This document shows, one piece after another, positions 24,712 through 33,735 of a DNA stretch of 64,000 nt. Numbering within the stretch: the stretch's first letter is position 1; every line of letters starts with the position of its first letter. The stretch comes from Vibrio natriegens NBRC 15636 = ATCC 14048 = DSM 759 (GTDB lineage Bacteria; Pseudomonadota; Gammaproteobacteria; Enterobacterales; Vibrionaceae): the NCBI RefSeq assembly GCF_035621455.1, contig NZ_CP141822.1, positions 372,001 through 436,000 on the forward strand, read 5' to 3'. A program made the position numbers and the translations under genes. The notes beneath the pieces are model-generated. The model ran no database searches, had not been told where the DNA came from, and saw only the letters and a list, made by a program, of their open reading frames with translations.

Positions 24712-26469
24712 TTACGCTTTTAAATCTAGCATAAGTGCTAGCAGCTCCCTTTTCTCTTCGGCTGATAAACCGACACTTCTTGCTTTGGCCTGCAGGTTTT
24801 CAATTTGCTTTTCTACGCACTGGGCGATAATTTTGTCCAGTGAGTCTAAAAATATTTCTTCTTGGTTGTCTTCATCGAGTGGAATGTCCCAGCTCGCAAG
24901 ACGAGACAGAAGTGCCTCATTCTGGCTATTTCGCCAGTGCTCTAATAATTGGCCTGTGTTTATATGGGGATGCGCCTGGCATTTATCAAGTACATCTACA
25001 AATAAACTGAGGCCTGGTATGGATAAATCTCTCACTGTGGAAAGGTCCGGTACCATTTGAGCATAGCTCGGATTTTGAATAAGTAGAGCAATAACCTCAC
25101 GCATTGGAGTTCGTTTGATCTCTTTGTGCGGTTGAGGTCGAGTTTCGTTTACTTTTTTACGTGATTGACGCAGGCGGTTATCAAAGCCTGTACGTTCATC
25201 AAGTAGCTTTTCGAGTAGCTCCTGAAAGTATGGATCAGGAATCCTGTCTATCAAGGCACTAGCATAAGCTCTGAGTGCTGACTTACCCTCATTATTGCCC
25301 AAGTTTATTTGGTGCAATTCGATCAGGTTATCAAATAGATAGCTCGATAGTGGCGTCGCTTGTTCAATTTGCTGTTCGAAGGCCGCTTTGCCGTATTTTC
25401 GAACAAAGCTATCTGGGTCTTCTCCATCTGGTAAGAACAGGAATTTCAATGTGTTACCAGTTTTTAAGTATTGAAGCGCGTTTTCTAGAGCTCGCCAAGC
25501 GGCTTCTTTACCAGCTCGGTCTCCATCGTAGCAACACACCACCGTATTTGTTTGGCGAAACAGCATTTGAATGTGATCGCCTGTGGTCGAGGTGCCTAGC
25601 GAAGCGACAGAGTAATCGACGCCATATTGCGCTAAAGCGACCACGTCCATATAACCTTCAACCACTAAAACTTGTGGTGGCTCTCGGTATGCCTGCAGTA
25701 CTTCGTAAAGGCCATAAAGCTCTTTACCCTTGTGGAAGATAGGCGTTTCCGGAGAGTTAAGGTATTTCGGTGTACCGTCGCCCAGCACTCGGCCACCAAA
25801 ACCAATCACTCGGCCGCGGCGGTCGCGAATCGGAAACATCACACGGCCACGGAATCGGTCGTAGCGGTTGCCTTTGTCGTTTTCAATCAACATGCCGCCA
25901 GACACGAGCATGTCTTGAGCGTCTTTTTGCTGGCCGAAGTTTTTACGGACTAAATCCCACTCGTCAGCCACGTAACCGATGCCAAATTTCTGCACGATTT
26001 CGCCAGATAAGCCACGGTCTTTAAGGTACTCAATAGCAACTTTGTTTGCTGGCTGCTTAAGTTGATTACGATAAAACTGAGCGATGCTGCCCATTAAATC
26101 GTAAAGATTACGTTTCTCGCTACTGCTGGCTTGTGGGCCCGATTTAAACTGGCCTCCGCCACTGCGCTGCTCACGAGGAACGTCCAGACCTAAATACGAG
26201 GCAAGCTCTTCAATGGCTTCCACAAAGTCCAGGCGTTCAAACTCCATGATAAAGTCGATGGCGTTGCCATGAGCACCACAACCAAAACAGTGATAAAACT
26301 GCTTCTCTTGGCTAACGCTGAAAGAGGGCGTTTTCTCATTGTGGAATGGGCAACAAGCGCCGTAGTTTTTGCCTTTTTTCTTAAGTTTCACGCGTGCGTC
26401 GACGATATCGACAATATCAAGCCGAGCTAGAAGGTCATCGATAAAACTGCGAGGGATGTGTCCAGCCAT
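24712..26469 (-). CDS. dnaG: DNA primase
   Basis: Synthesises RNA primers at the replication fork and works with the DnaB helicase. The 585-residue protein has the CHC2 zinc finger (CCPFHNEKTPSFSVSQEK and YHCFGCGAHGNAIDF, about 40-70), the RNA-polymerase core with TOPRIM motifs (VLVVEGYMDVVALAQYG, CCYDGDRAGKEAAWRALE), and a C-terminal helicase-binding domain (about 440-585). The ATG at 26469 gives MAGHIPRSFIDDLL, matching the E. coli start; an upstream TTG is less likely. A hairpin precedes the gene and may limit its expression. Confidence 0.97.
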   Translation of the reverse strand: MAGHIPRSFIDDLLARLDIVDIVDARVKLKKKGKNYGACCPFHNEKTPSFSVSQEKQFYHCFGCGAHGNAIDFIMEFERLDFVEAIEELASYLGLDVPREQRSGGGQFKSGPQASSSEKRNLYDLMGSIAQFYRNQLKQPANKVAIEYLKDRGLSGEIVQKFGIGYVADEWDLVRKNFGQQKDAQDMLVSGGMLIENDKGNRYDRFRGRVMFPIRDRRGRVIGFGGRVLGDGTPKYLNSPETPIFHKGKELYGLYEVLQAYREPPQVLVVEGYMDVVALAQYGVDYSVASLGTSTTGDHIQMLFRQTNTVVCCYDGDRAGKEAAWRALENALQYLKTGNTLKFLFLPDGEDPDSFVRKYGKAAFEQQIEQATPLSSYLFDNLIELHQINLGNNEGKSALRAYASALIDRIPDPYFQELLEKLLDERTGFDNRLRQSRKKVNETRPQPHKEIKRTPMREVIALLIQNPSYAQMVPDLSTVRDLSIPGLSLFVDVLDKCQAHPHINTGQLLEHWRNSQNEALLSRLASWDIPLDEDNQEEIFLDSLDKIIAQCVEKQIENLQAKARSVGLSAEEKRELLALMLDLKA

Positions 26470-26561
26470 AAAACCTAACAAAAAAGAAAAATCATGATTG
26501 GTGTGAATGAGTTACTGAGAAAGTTTGCGTGCGACTTTGAGTTGCTTCATTCAGATACAAA

Positions 26562-26594
26562 CAAGCCGTGCGTTCCAAAGGATAGCACGGCTTG
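26562..26594 (-). terminator. Attenuator-like hairpin between yqeY and dnaG
   Basis: CAAGCCGTGC and GCACGGCTTG form a perfect ten-pair stem around a 13-base loop; on the minus strand only TTTGTATC follows. A strong stem with a poor T tract suggests partial termination. In E. coli a comparable terminator between rpsU and dnaG keeps primase low. Confidence 0.65.
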
Positions 26595-26612
26595 CTGCAA
26601 TTGGGTGGGGTA

Positions 26613-27056
26613 TTAAGCCAATTTAGCGCGAACTAAACCGCTTACTTTACCCATATCTGCACGCCCTTGAATTTGCGGTTTCAAAACGCCCATTACTTTA
26701 CCCATGTCTTGCATGCCAGCTGCACCAGATTCTGCAATTGCATTCTCGATAAGAGTCGCAACTTCATCGTCTGTCAGTGGTTGAGGCATAAAGTCCTCAA
26801 GAACCGTAATTTCTGCTTTCTCCGCATCAGCAAGATCTTGACGACCCGCTGCTTCATACTGCGTTACAGAGTCGCGACGTTGTTTAACCATCTTAGTCAA
26901 TACCGCAATAATGTCGTCGTCGTTCAGAGTAATCTGCTCGTCAACTTCACGTTGCTTAATTGCTGCTAAGGCTAAACGAATAGTACCAAGGCGCAATTTG
27001 TCCTTGGCTTTCATCGCTAATTTTTGCTCTTCTTTGAGTTGTTCAATCAGAGCCAT
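26613..27056 (-). CDS. yqeY: GatB/YqeY domain protein
   Basis: A 147-residue helical protein of the YqeY family, related to the C-terminal tRNA-binding part of GatB (LIEQLKEEQKLAMKAKDKLR; FMPQPLTDDEVATLIENAIA; DMGKVMGVLKPQIQGRADMG). The family is thought to bind tRNA but its role is unproven. It sits between rpsU and dnaG, an arrangement common in Vibrio and absent from E. coli. GAGGAA precedes the ATG. Confidence 0.93.
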   Translation of the reverse strand: MALIEQLKEEQKLAMKAKDKLRLGTIRLALAAIKQREVDEQITLNDDDIIAVLTKMVKQRRDSVTQYEAAGRQDLADAEKAEITVLEDFMPQPLTDDEVATLIENAIAESGAAGMQDMGKVMGVLKPQIQGRADMGKVSGLVRAKLA

Positions 27057-27084
27057 AACTAAATTCCTCTACGGAGCTCAGTTA

Positions 27085-27300
27085 TTAGTACAGGCGAACG
27101 CGACGAGCGTTTTCGCGAGCTAGCTTCTTAGCGTGACGCTTTTGAGCTGCTGCTTTAGCGCGTTTGCGAACTGTAGTTGGTTTTTCGTAGTGCTCACGAC
27201 GACGCACTTCAGAAAGGATACCTGCTTTTTCGCAAGAGCGCTTAAAACGACGTAGAGCAACGTCGAACGGTTCGTTTTCACGTACTTTAACTACTGGCAT
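27085..27300 (-). CDS. rpsU: 30S ribosomal protein S21
   Basis: A 71-residue, highly basic small-subunit protein ([40 protein letters not shown]) that helps in mRNA base-pairing at initiation. Length and sequence match E. coli S21 closely. It is the first gene of the macromolecular-synthesis operon, divergent from tsaD. Shine-Dalgarno GAGG and AAAGG lie upstream. Confidence 0.98.
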
Positions 27301-27529
27301 ATGCCTTTCACCTCAGGGGTTATTCGTTAATGCTGGCATTCAACAGACCAAATCACAATTATTTGGTCACTTACCAGCTGATCAAAAATGGTGCGGAATT
27401 TTAATCCGATCACAACTGCTTTGTAAAGCCTTTTATCGATTATTGTCTGTACAAAATTTGTTTGCAGCACCAAGGCAAGGTAATATGACGCCCAAATTTC
27501 CTCTATATAGAAAGCATACTGAGATAACC

Positions 27530-28546
27530 ATGCGTATTATTGGTATTGAAACCTCTTGTGACGAGACTGGCATCGCGATTTATGACGATGAAAAGGGTCT
27601 GTTGTCACACAAGCTTTACAGCCAAGTAAAACTTCACGCGGATTATGGTGGTGTGGTGCCTGAGTTGGCTTCACGTGACCATGTGAAGAAAACCATTCCT
27701 CTTATTAAAGAGGCGTTAAAAGAAGCGAACCTCACTTCAAAAGACATTGATGGTGTGGCGTACACCGCTGGCCCAGGTTTGGTTGGGGCGTTATTGGTTG
27801 GCGCAACCATTGGTCGCAGTATTGCTTACGCTTGGGGTGTGCCTGCGGTACCTGTTCATCATATGGAAGGCCACTTACTGGCGCCAATGTTGGAAGACAA
27901 CCCACCACCGTTCCCGTTTGTAGCGGTATTGGTATCTGGTGGTCACTCTATGATGGTTGAAGTAAAAGGCATTGGTGAATACCAAATCCTGGGTGAGTCG
28001 ATTGATGATGCGGCTGGTGAAGCTTTTGATAAGACAGCGAAGTTAATGGGTCTGGATTACCCTGGTGGTCCGCTGCTTTCAAAGCTGGCTGAAAAAGGCA
28101 CGCCGGGGCGCTTTAAATTCCCACGCCCAATGACAGATCGTCCGGGTCTGGATATGAGCTTCTCAGGCCTGAAGACATTCACGGCGAATACCATTGCGGC
28201 GAACGGCGAAGACGAACAGACTCGCGCAGATATCGCGCTGGCATTTGAAGAAGCGGTTTGTGCAACGTTGGCGATCAAGTGTAGGCGAGCACTGGATCAG
28301 ACTGGTATGAAGCGTATTGTTATCGCAGGTGGTGTGAGTGCGAACCGTCGTCTACGTGCAGAGTTGGAAAAACTGGCGAAGAAAGTCGGTGGTGAAGTTT
28401 ATTACCCACGTACAGAGTTTTGTACCGACAATGGCGCAATGATCGCTTATGCGGGCATGCAGCGTCTGAAAAACGGTGAAGTATCGGATATGGCAGTCGA
28501 AGCCCGTCCTCGCTGGCCAATCGATCAACTAACGCCGATTGCGTAA
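27530..28546 (+). CDS. tsaD: tRNA N6-threonylcarbamoyladenosine synthase subunit TsaD
   Basis: Transfers the threonylcarbamoyl group to A37 of ANN-decoding tRNAs, in complex with TsaB and TsaE; cytoplasmic. The 338-residue protein has the ASKHA fold: [20 protein letters not shown] at the start, the metal-binding [10 protein letters not shown] motif, [32 protein letters not shown], and [13 protein letters not shown]. The ATG at 27530 gives the conserved N-terminus; 29 extra codons upstream are unlike the family. Divergent from rpsU, as in E. coli. Confidence 0.97.
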   Translation: MRIIGIETSCDETGIAIYDDEKGLLSHKLYSQVKLHADYGGVVPELASRDHVKKTIPLIKEALKEANLTSKDIDGVAYTAGPGLVGALLVGATIGRSIAYAWGVPAVPVHHMEGHLLAPMLEDNPPPFPFVAVLVSGGHSMMVEVKGIGEYQILGESIDDAAGEAFDKTAKLMGLDYPGGPLLSKLAEKGTPGRFKFPRPMTDRPGLDMSFSGLKTFTANTIAANGEDEQTRADIALAFEEAVCATLAIKCRRALDQTGMKRIVIAGGVSANRRLRAELEKLAKKVGGEVYYPRTEFCTDNGAMIAYAGMQRLKNGEVSDMAVEARPRWPIDQLTPIA

Positions 28547-28558
28547 GCGTATTTATCT

Positions 28559-28825
28559 TATACCCAAATAACCTCGAGATGCTTGGTTCAGCGAGAATGA
28601 CTTGGCTCTCAGACGCGGCAACGATTTGAAGATCTAGTGGTTCTAAATCAAAAATCGTTAACAAAGGCTGTGAGTCAAGACAACTCGCCCTTCGGGAGCG
28701 TGTCACTGACACAATTTCTGCGTCAAATAACTTGGAAAGAGCTTGCTATTCCGCTGCATTATTTTCCTTGAACTAGTATCAGTGACAACGCTCTGAATCC
28801 TGCATCTTGAAGTCATTTGGGTATA
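28559..28825. mobile_element. MITE-like intergenic repeat with terminal inverted repeats
   Basis: The 267-base element starts TATACCCAAATAACCTCGAG and ends in the inverted counterpart ATTTGGGTATA; the outer 24 bases of the two ends are complementary with four mismatches. Inside are further pairings (CTCGCCCTTCGGGAG; TCACTGACA and TGTCACTGA-like copies). It carries no credible gene. TA at both ends could be a target duplication. Similar elements are scattered between Vibrio genes by my recollection; a genome search would settle this. It sits between tsaD and its terminator. Confidence 0.65.
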
Positions 28826-28828
28826 TAC

Positions 28829-28858
28829 AGGCCTCTATTCATAGAGGCCTTTGTTTTT
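28829..28858 (+). terminator. Terminator after tsaD
   Basis: AGGCCTCTAT and ATAGAGGCCT pair perfectly around TC and are followed by TTGTTTTT. It lies beyond the repeat element, so the element would be transcribed at the end of the tsaD mRNA. Confidence 0.85.
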
Positions 28859-28949
28859 GATAACAGAGCACATCAATAACAGGTGATTGTATTTTGCAAT
28901 AACCTCGGGCTGCTTAGTTCATTGACAACATCGGATAGAAAAATAAGTA

Positions 28950-29777
28950 ATGGATATAGCAATGAATAAATTTGAAATTGAAGGTCAGCAACTTGCGTAC
29001 CTGGATAAAGGTGAAGGGCCAGTTTTGCTATTTGGTCACAGCTATTTGTGGGATAACCAAATGTGGGCACCTCAGGTTGAAGTTCTTAGTCAGTTTTATC
29101 GCTGTATCGTGCCGGATTTATGGGCACATGGTGAGTCTGAGGCGGCACCTGCATCAACACGCTCTTTAGTGGACTATGCCCAGCATATGATAGCGTTGAT
29201 GGATCACCTTGAAGTGGAAGAGTTTTCTATTGTTGGTTTGTCTGTTGGTGGCATGTGGGGCGCGGAGTTAACTGCTCAAGCACCACAGCGCGTGAAGTCG
29301 CTAGTATTGCTGGATACTTTTATTGGCTGGGAGCCAGAAGTCACACACAAAAAGTACTTCGCAATGCTCGATACCATCACTCAAGTTCAATCGGTACCTG
29401 AGCCGATTGTTGAAGTGGTTGCGCCGCTGTTCTTTGCCAACAATGTTGAGCAAGCAAACCCAGAGCTCATCGCATCATTTAAGCAAAGCTTGCAAGCTCT
29501 GCAGGGTGAGCGTGCGGTTGAAGTAGCGCGAATTGGTCGAATGGTCTTCGGTCGACGTGATGTGATTGAAGATTCGGAGAAGTTTGCTTTGCCTACGTTA
29601 ATTGCCGTAGGACGTGAAGATAAGCCTCGTCCCGTGTTCGAATCTTATTTGATGAATGATTGCATTACAGGCAGTCAGCTGGTTGAGATTCCAGAAGCGG
29701 GTCACATCAGTTCTCTTGAGCAGCCTGAGTTCGTCAATCAGATGTTGTTGAACTTTTTAAACAAAGTTTACTCTTAA
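28950..29777 (+). CDS. Alpha/beta-hydrolase
   Basis: A 275-residue alpha/beta-hydrolase. The nucleophile elbow is GLSVGG (Ser about 94), the oxyanion region LLFGHSYLWDNQMW, the acid probably in AVGREDKPRP, and the catalytic His in EAGHISSLEQP. It resembles the esterase / haloperoxidase-like enzymes of the superfamily; the substrate is unknown. An ATG at 28962 gives MNKFEIEGQQLAYLDKGEG and may be the real start; neither candidate has a strong ribosome-binding site. Monocistronic, between tsaD and plsY. Confidence 0.8.
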   Translation: MDIAMNKFEIEGQQLAYLDKGEGPVLLFGHSYLWDNQMWAPQVEVLSQFYRCIVPDLWAHGESEAAPASTRSLVDYAQHMIALMDHLEVEEFSIVGLSVGGMWGAELTAQAPQRVKSLVLLDTFIGWEPEVTHKKYFAMLDTITQVQSVPEPIVEVVAPLFFANNVEQANPELIASFKQSLQALQGERAVEVARIGRMVFGRRDVIEDSEKFALPTLIAVGREDKPRPVFESYLMNDCITGSQLVEIPEAGHISSLEQPEFVNQMLLNFLNKVYS

Positions 29778-29790
29778 AGTTGCATTCAAC

Positions 29791-29819
29791 AAAAACTCGG
29801 CACTATGCCGAGTTTTTTT
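29791..29819. terminator. Bidirectional terminator overlapping the plsY stop
   Basis: AAAAACTCGGCA-CTA-TGCCGAGTTTTTTT. The stem of nine or more pairs serves both convergent genes. The CTA loop is the plsY stop codon TAG read on the minus strand, so one stem arm encodes the last PlsY residues. Confidence 0.9.
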
Positions 29820-30414
29820 CTGTCAGATTCTTTTGGCCAATTTTAGGCTCTTCGCCGGACAGTAAACGCCGGATGTTCTGGTGATGTTTGAATACGATCA
29901 AGCAACACAACATCGCTACAGGTAAAGTGTACTGGGGCTTGAACATCCAGGTATAAAATGGCGTGAGCAATACAGTGACCAGTGCTGCAAGGGACGAATA
30001 GCGGAATATAACCGCAACGCAGAGCCAGGTCAGCATCACTAAAACTGTAAGGTCGAGCCCGATTGGTGCAATTGCCCCGAACGCAGTGGCAACGCCTTTT
30101 CCGCCTTTGAAATGGAAGAAAATAGGGTACATATGGCCAAGGCAGGCGGCGATCGCTATGACACCAAGGATGATCGGGTTAATCCCAAGGAAGTAGCCTC
30201 CCCAAACAGGAATGGTGCCTTTGAGCATGTCACACAGCAAGACAGAGAGGGCAGCACCTTTACCACCAATGCGTAATACATTGGTCGCGCCTGGGTTATT
30301 AGAGCCAACTTTGCGCGGATCTGGCAATTTTAAGAGACGACAAATCAACACCGCACTGGAAATAGAACCCAGTAAATAGGCGGCCATCGTCATTATCAGT
30401 GCCAGTGCGTCCAT
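29803..30414 (-). CDS. plsY: Acyl-phosphate:glycerol-3-phosphate acyltransferase
   Basis: Inner-membrane enzyme adding the first acyl chain in phospholipid synthesis, from acyl-phosphate made by PlsX. The 203-residue protein has about five membrane helices and the three family motifs: [31 protein letters not shown], and [18 protein letters not shown] precedes the ATG. Its coding sequence ends within the shared terminator. Divergent from folB, as in E. coli. Confidence 0.97.
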   Translation of the reverse strand: MDALALIMTMAAYLLGSISSAVLICRLLKLPDPRKVGSNNPGATNVLRIGGKGAALSVLLCDMLKGTIPVWGGYFLGINPIILGVIAIAACLGHMYPIFFHFKGGKGVATAFGAIAPIGLDLTVLVMLTWLCVAVIFRYSSLAALVTVLLTPFYTWMFKPQYTLPVAMLCCLIVFKHHQNIRRLLSGEEPKIGQKNLTEKNSA

Positions 30415-30556
30415 AGAAGTCCTTGATGGATTGGAATTTAATGCTCAGTTCCAGCGTAATTGCTATCATAGCGTGAATCTGCTGCTAGCAGAAACACTCT
30501 CTACGAAGGAGCTTGCATTATGTGAGTTCCTGTATATAAAGGTGTTTTGCAGTTTT

Positions 30557-30605
30557 TATACCTAAGCAACTTTATGCTGACCTGATCATAAGTTGCTTAG
30601 GTATA
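30557..30605. repeat. Long perfect inverted repeat upstream of folB
   Basis: TATACCTAAGCAACTT (30557-30572) has a perfect inverted copy AAGTTGCTTAGGTATA ending at 30605; with one bulged T, ATG/CAT extends the stem to 19 pairs. The termini TATACC/GGTATA equal those of the 28.56-28.83 kb element. It lies about 60 bases before folB, in or near its promoter, and looks like a miniature mobile repeat. Confidence 0.6.
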
Positions 30606-30665
30606 GAATATTACGATCAAATTACCCTCAATGGGTATCCGACCTCTGAAATAGAAGGACATAAG

Positions 30666-31025
30666 ATGGCTCTGGATAAAGTGTTTATTGAACAATTAGA
30701 AGTGATCACCACAATTGGCGTGTACGATTGGGAACAGCAAATTAAACAAAAGCTGGTACTTGATATCGAAATGGCACACGACAATAAGCCAGCTGGCAAA
30801 AGTGATGATGTTCAAGATGCATTAGATTACTCACAAGTGAGTGAAGCGGTATTAAATCACATAGAGAACGGCCGTTTCTTGCTGGTAGAACGTGTGGCGG
30901 AAGAAATTGCAGAGTTGATCATGCAACGTTTCTCAGTGCCTTGGATTAAAATTCGCTTGGCAAAACCAGGCGCGGTTCCACAAGCTCGCGCTGTTGGCGT
31001 CGTTATTGAGCGAGGTCAGGCATGA
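30666..31025 (+). CDS. folB: Dihydroneopterin aldolase
   Basis: Folate biosynthesis: converts 7,8-dihydroneopterin to 6-hydroxymethyl-dihydropterin plus glycolaldehyde, and epimerises it. The 119-residue length is normal; key segments are VFIEQLEVITTIGVYDWEQQ, the DALDYSQVSEAV stretch and FLLVERVAEEIAELIM. AGGA precedes the ATG. Its stop overlaps the folK start by four bases (ATGA), indicating coupling. Confidence 0.96.
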   Translation: MALDKVFIEQLEVITTIGVYDWEQQIKQKLVLDIEMAHDNKPAGKSDDVQDALDYSQVSEAVLNHIENGRFLLVERVAEEIAELIMQRFSVPWIKIRLAKPGAVPQARAVGVVIERGQA

Positions 31026-31504
31026 TCACCGCTTATATCGGTGTTGGTACGAACATAGACAGAGAGCAACACGCAAAGGTTGCTTACAAAGAGCTGCAAC
31101 AGCTTGGAGAAGATCTTCTTGTATCCCCGATATATGAATGTGAGCCAATTGGTTTCAGCAGCCAGAATTTCTACAACTTTGTGATTACTCTTCGCACTGC
31201 ATTGTCATTAGAAGAGTTTAGTCATCGCCTTCGTGAGATTGAATTTAAGTGGGGGCGAGAAGAAAATGCGCAAAAGTATCAGGATCGAACACTCGATCTC
31301 GATATAGTGTTGTTCGGTGAGCTCATCTCTACACAAAAGCCCGAACTGCCTCGCAGTGATATCTACAAATATCCTTTTGTCACAAAGCCTTTGTATGATC
31401 TCAACCCACATTTGGTTATTCCTGGTGATGGACGCACGGTCGCGGATATATGGTACGCGATGCAACCAGTTGATTCTCTCAAACCAGTTTCTTTTTCACT
31501 TTAA
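31022..31504 (+). CDS. folK: 6-hydroxymethyl-dihydropterin pyrophosphokinase
   Basis: Next step after FolB in folate synthesis: transfers pyrophosphate from ATP to 6-hydroxymethyl-dihydropterin. The 160-residue protein has YIGVGTNIDREQHAKVA at the start and the signature DRTLDLDIVLFGE with metal-binding aspartates. The opening GTN replaces the more usual GSN. The pairing of FolB and FolK in one operon is unlike E. coli, where folK lies with pcnB. Confidence 0.94.
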   Translation: MITAYIGVGTNIDREQHAKVAYKELQQLGEDLLVSPIYECEPIGFSSQNFYNFVITLRTALSLEEFSHRLREIEFKWGREENAQKYQDRTLDLDIVLFGELISTQKPELPRSDIYKYPFVTKPLYDLNPHLVIPGDGRTVADIWYAMQPVDSLKPVSFSL

Positions 31505-31519
31505 ATTTGAGTTGTTTAC

Positions 31520-32323
31520 ATGAGTTATTTGGAAGCCTTTATTTTGGCTCTGATTCAGGGTCTGACGGAGTTTTTGCCGATTTCCAGCTCCGCACACTTG
31601 ATCCTGCCTTCCGCTATTCTTGGTTGGGAAGACCAAGGTCTTGCATTTGATGTTGCCGTTCACGTCGGAACCTTGATGGCCGTGGTGATCTATTTCCGTT
31701 ATGAAGTGATCACGTTATTTCGGGCGTTGTTTGCCTCTATCTTTAAAGGTGATCGTGGCAAAGAAGCGAAACTGGCGTGGATGATCGTTCTGGCAACGAT
31801 TCCGGCTTGTGTGTTTGGTCTACTGATGAAAGATATCATCGAAGTGTACCTGCGCAGTGCCTATGTGATCGCGACGACGACAATCGTGTTTGGTTTATTG
31901 CTGTGGTGGGCGGATAAACACGCCAAACAAGTGGCAAACGAATATCAGACTGGCTGGAAGAAAGCGCTATTTATTGGTATCGCTCAAGCATTAGCGATGA
32001 TTCCGGGAACCTCTCGTTCTGGCGCGACGATTACCGCAGCGCTGTACCTTGGCTTTACTCGTGAGGCCGCTGCGCGTTTCTCGTTCCTGATGTCGATTCC
32101 AATTATCGCGCTTGCAGGTAGCTACCTTGGTATGAAGCTGGTTACCAGTGGCGAACCCGTGCACATTGGGTTTTTACTGACGGGCATCGTGACGTCTTTT
32201 GTGAGTGCGTACATTTGTATCCACTTCTTCCTCAAGATGATTTCACGTATGGGGATGACACCATTCGTTATTTACCGTCTGATTCTAGGTGTGGGCCTAT
32301 TTGCTTTCTTACTTAGTGCCTGA
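31520..32323 (+). CDS. uppP: Undecaprenyl-diphosphatase
   Basis: Integral membrane enzyme (BacA) recycling undecaprenyl-diphosphate to the monophosphate carrier used for peptidoglycan and O-antigen; overexpression gives bacitracin resistance. The 267-residue protein has about eight hydrophobic helices and both catalytic motifs: [15 protein letters not shown] and [10 protein letters not shown]. It follows folK after 15 bases and is likely cotranscribed. Confidence 0.97.
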   Translation: MSYLEAFILALIQGLTEFLPISSSAHLILPSAILGWEDQGLAFDVAVHVGTLMAVVIYFRYEVITLFRALFASIFKGDRGKEAKLAWMIVLATIPACVFGLLMKDIIEVYLRSAYVIATTTIVFGLLLWWADKHAKQVANEYQTGWKKALFIGIAQALAMIPGTSRSGATITAALYLGFTREAAARFSFLMSIPIIALAGSYLGMKLVTSGEPVHIGFLLTGIVTSFVSAYICIHFFLKMISRMGMTPFVIYRLILGVGLFAFLLSA

Positions 32324-32340
32324 GTTCTTATTTAATCAAG

Positions 32341-32372
32341 CGCCCGCTCCATGTTGAGCGGGCGATTTTGTT
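32341..32372 (+). terminator. Terminator of folB-folK-uppP
   Basis: CGCCCGCTC and GAGCGGGCG pair around CATGTT, followed by ATTTTGTTT. It lies seven bases before the end of the convergent cca gene. Confidence 0.85.
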
Positions 32373-32378
32373 TGGTCG

Positions 32379-33599
32379 CTATTTATTAAGCGCGATTTTT
32401 ACCGCTTCAATCCGTCTCTTTTCTTGTTCATCTCGAATCGCTGGCCCTTTAAATCCATCCTGAATGATAGCCTGAACATCCACCGCTGCTGCGGCTTGAT
32501 AGGCTCGGGTAAAAATCTCCGCTTGAGGATAAGGCTGATCTTCTAAGCCTTTTCTACCTGCATGGTCAGCCTGACAGCAGATTAAAATGTCTTGCAGTCG
32601 ATCGGCTTTACGCCATACGTCGAACTTGTTGAGAACTTTGATGATGGTTTGCGGTTTTAACTCTGCTGCTCGGTGAATGTTGGAATGCTGTTCGCAGACC
32701 ATTAAGGCTAAATCACGAAACTCATTGGGTACGCGAACGCGTTCACACAGCTTTTTAATCAGCTTGAGGCCTGTATGGCAGTGCATTTTGTGACTTGGCC
32801 ATTCACGCTTTGGCGTCACGCCTTTACCGAGATCATGCACTTGTGCCGCAAAGCGTACTGGTAGAGACGCGCTGAGTTTCGCGGCTTGTTCGGCGACCAT
32901 TAAGGTGTGAATACCGGTGTCGATTTCAGGGTGCCATTTCTCAGGTTGAGGCACCCCAAACAGGGCGTAAATTTCTGGCAGGACAACCGCTAGCGCTCCG
33001 CATTCACGCAGTACGGAAAGAAAGACATCCGGTCGAGGAGAAGACAAAGATTTATGCCATTCCTGCCACACTCTTTCTGGTGTCAGTGTGTCGAGCTCCC
33101 CGGATGCAGACATATCACGCATCAGTTGCATGGTTTCGTCTGCCACCTTAAAACCCAATGGCGCGAGCTTGGCTGCAAAGCGGGCCACACGCAGGACTCG
33201 AAGCGGATCTTCGATAAACGCATCAGAGACGTGGCGTAGAAGGCGGTTGTTGAGATCGTCTTGGCCGCCGTAGGGATCGTACAGCTTTCCCTGGTCATCC
33301 ATTGCCATGGCGTTGATGGTTAAGTCTCGACGAATCAAATCTTCTTCCAAGGTGACATTTTGATCGAAGAAGCATTCAAAGCCAGTATAACCCGAGCCTG
33401 ATTTTCTCTCTGTTCGTGCTAGTGCATGTTCTTCTTTGGTTTTAGGGTGAAGAAACACAGGGAAATCTTTACCGACGGCGGTATACCCCTGTTCAAGCAT
33501 CATTTCTGGGGTGGCACCAACCACCACCCAATCATTGTCATAGTGATCAATTCCAAGTAATTGATCCCGGACTGCACCACCTACTAAGTAAACTTGCAC
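32379..33599 (-). CDS. cca: CCA-adding tRNA nucleotidyltransferase (multifunctional)
   Basis: Adds or repairs the 3' CCA of tRNAs; cytoplasmic. The 406-residue protein has the class II nucleotidyltransferase head (VYLVGGAVRDQLLG; DNDWVVVGATPEMM; RRDLTINAMAMD), the RNA-binding middle (DAFIEDPLRVLRVARFAAKL), and an HD domain (AAQVHDLGKGVTP) typical of the longer gammaproteobacterial form with phosphatase/phosphodiesterase activity. A GTG start at 33599 is chosen because AGAGG is six bases upstream; the alternative TTG six bases earlier abuts that site. Confidence 0.95.
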   Translation of the reverse strand: MQVYLVGGAVRDQLLGIDHYDNDWVVVGATPEMMLEQGYTAVGKDFPVFLHPKTKEEHALARTERKSGSGYTGFECFFDQNVTLEEDLIRRDLTINAMAMDDQGKLYDPYGGQDDLNNRLLRHVSDAFIEDPLRVLRVARFAAKLAPLGFKVADETMQLMRDMSASGELDTLTPERVWQEWHKSLSSPRPDVFLSVLRECGALAVVLPEIYALFGVPQPEKWHPEIDTGIHTLMVAEQAAKLSASLPVRFAAQVHDLGKGVTPKREWPSHKMHCHTGLKLIKKLCERVRVPNEFRDLALMVCEQHSNIHRAAELKPQTIIKVLNKFDVWRKADRLQDILICCQADHAGRKGLEDQPYPQAEIFTRAYQAAAAVDVQAIIQDGFKGPAIRDEQEKRRIEAVKIALNK

Positions 33600-33735
33600 G
33601 AACAACCTCTTAATTTACTGATATGTCGTTGGACATTGTAGCAAGCAATGGTACTTTTCTTTACTCCCAATAGAAGATGCATCTATGTTTATTAGGGGCA
33701 GTTTCAAAGTGGGCGGGTTTTTAGCTGGAGATCCT

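Noticed and set aside
28320-28712. 130-codon open frame opposite the tsaD end and the repeat element
   Set aside because: Half lies opposite a conserved gene, half in a palindromic repeat; no ribosome-binding site.
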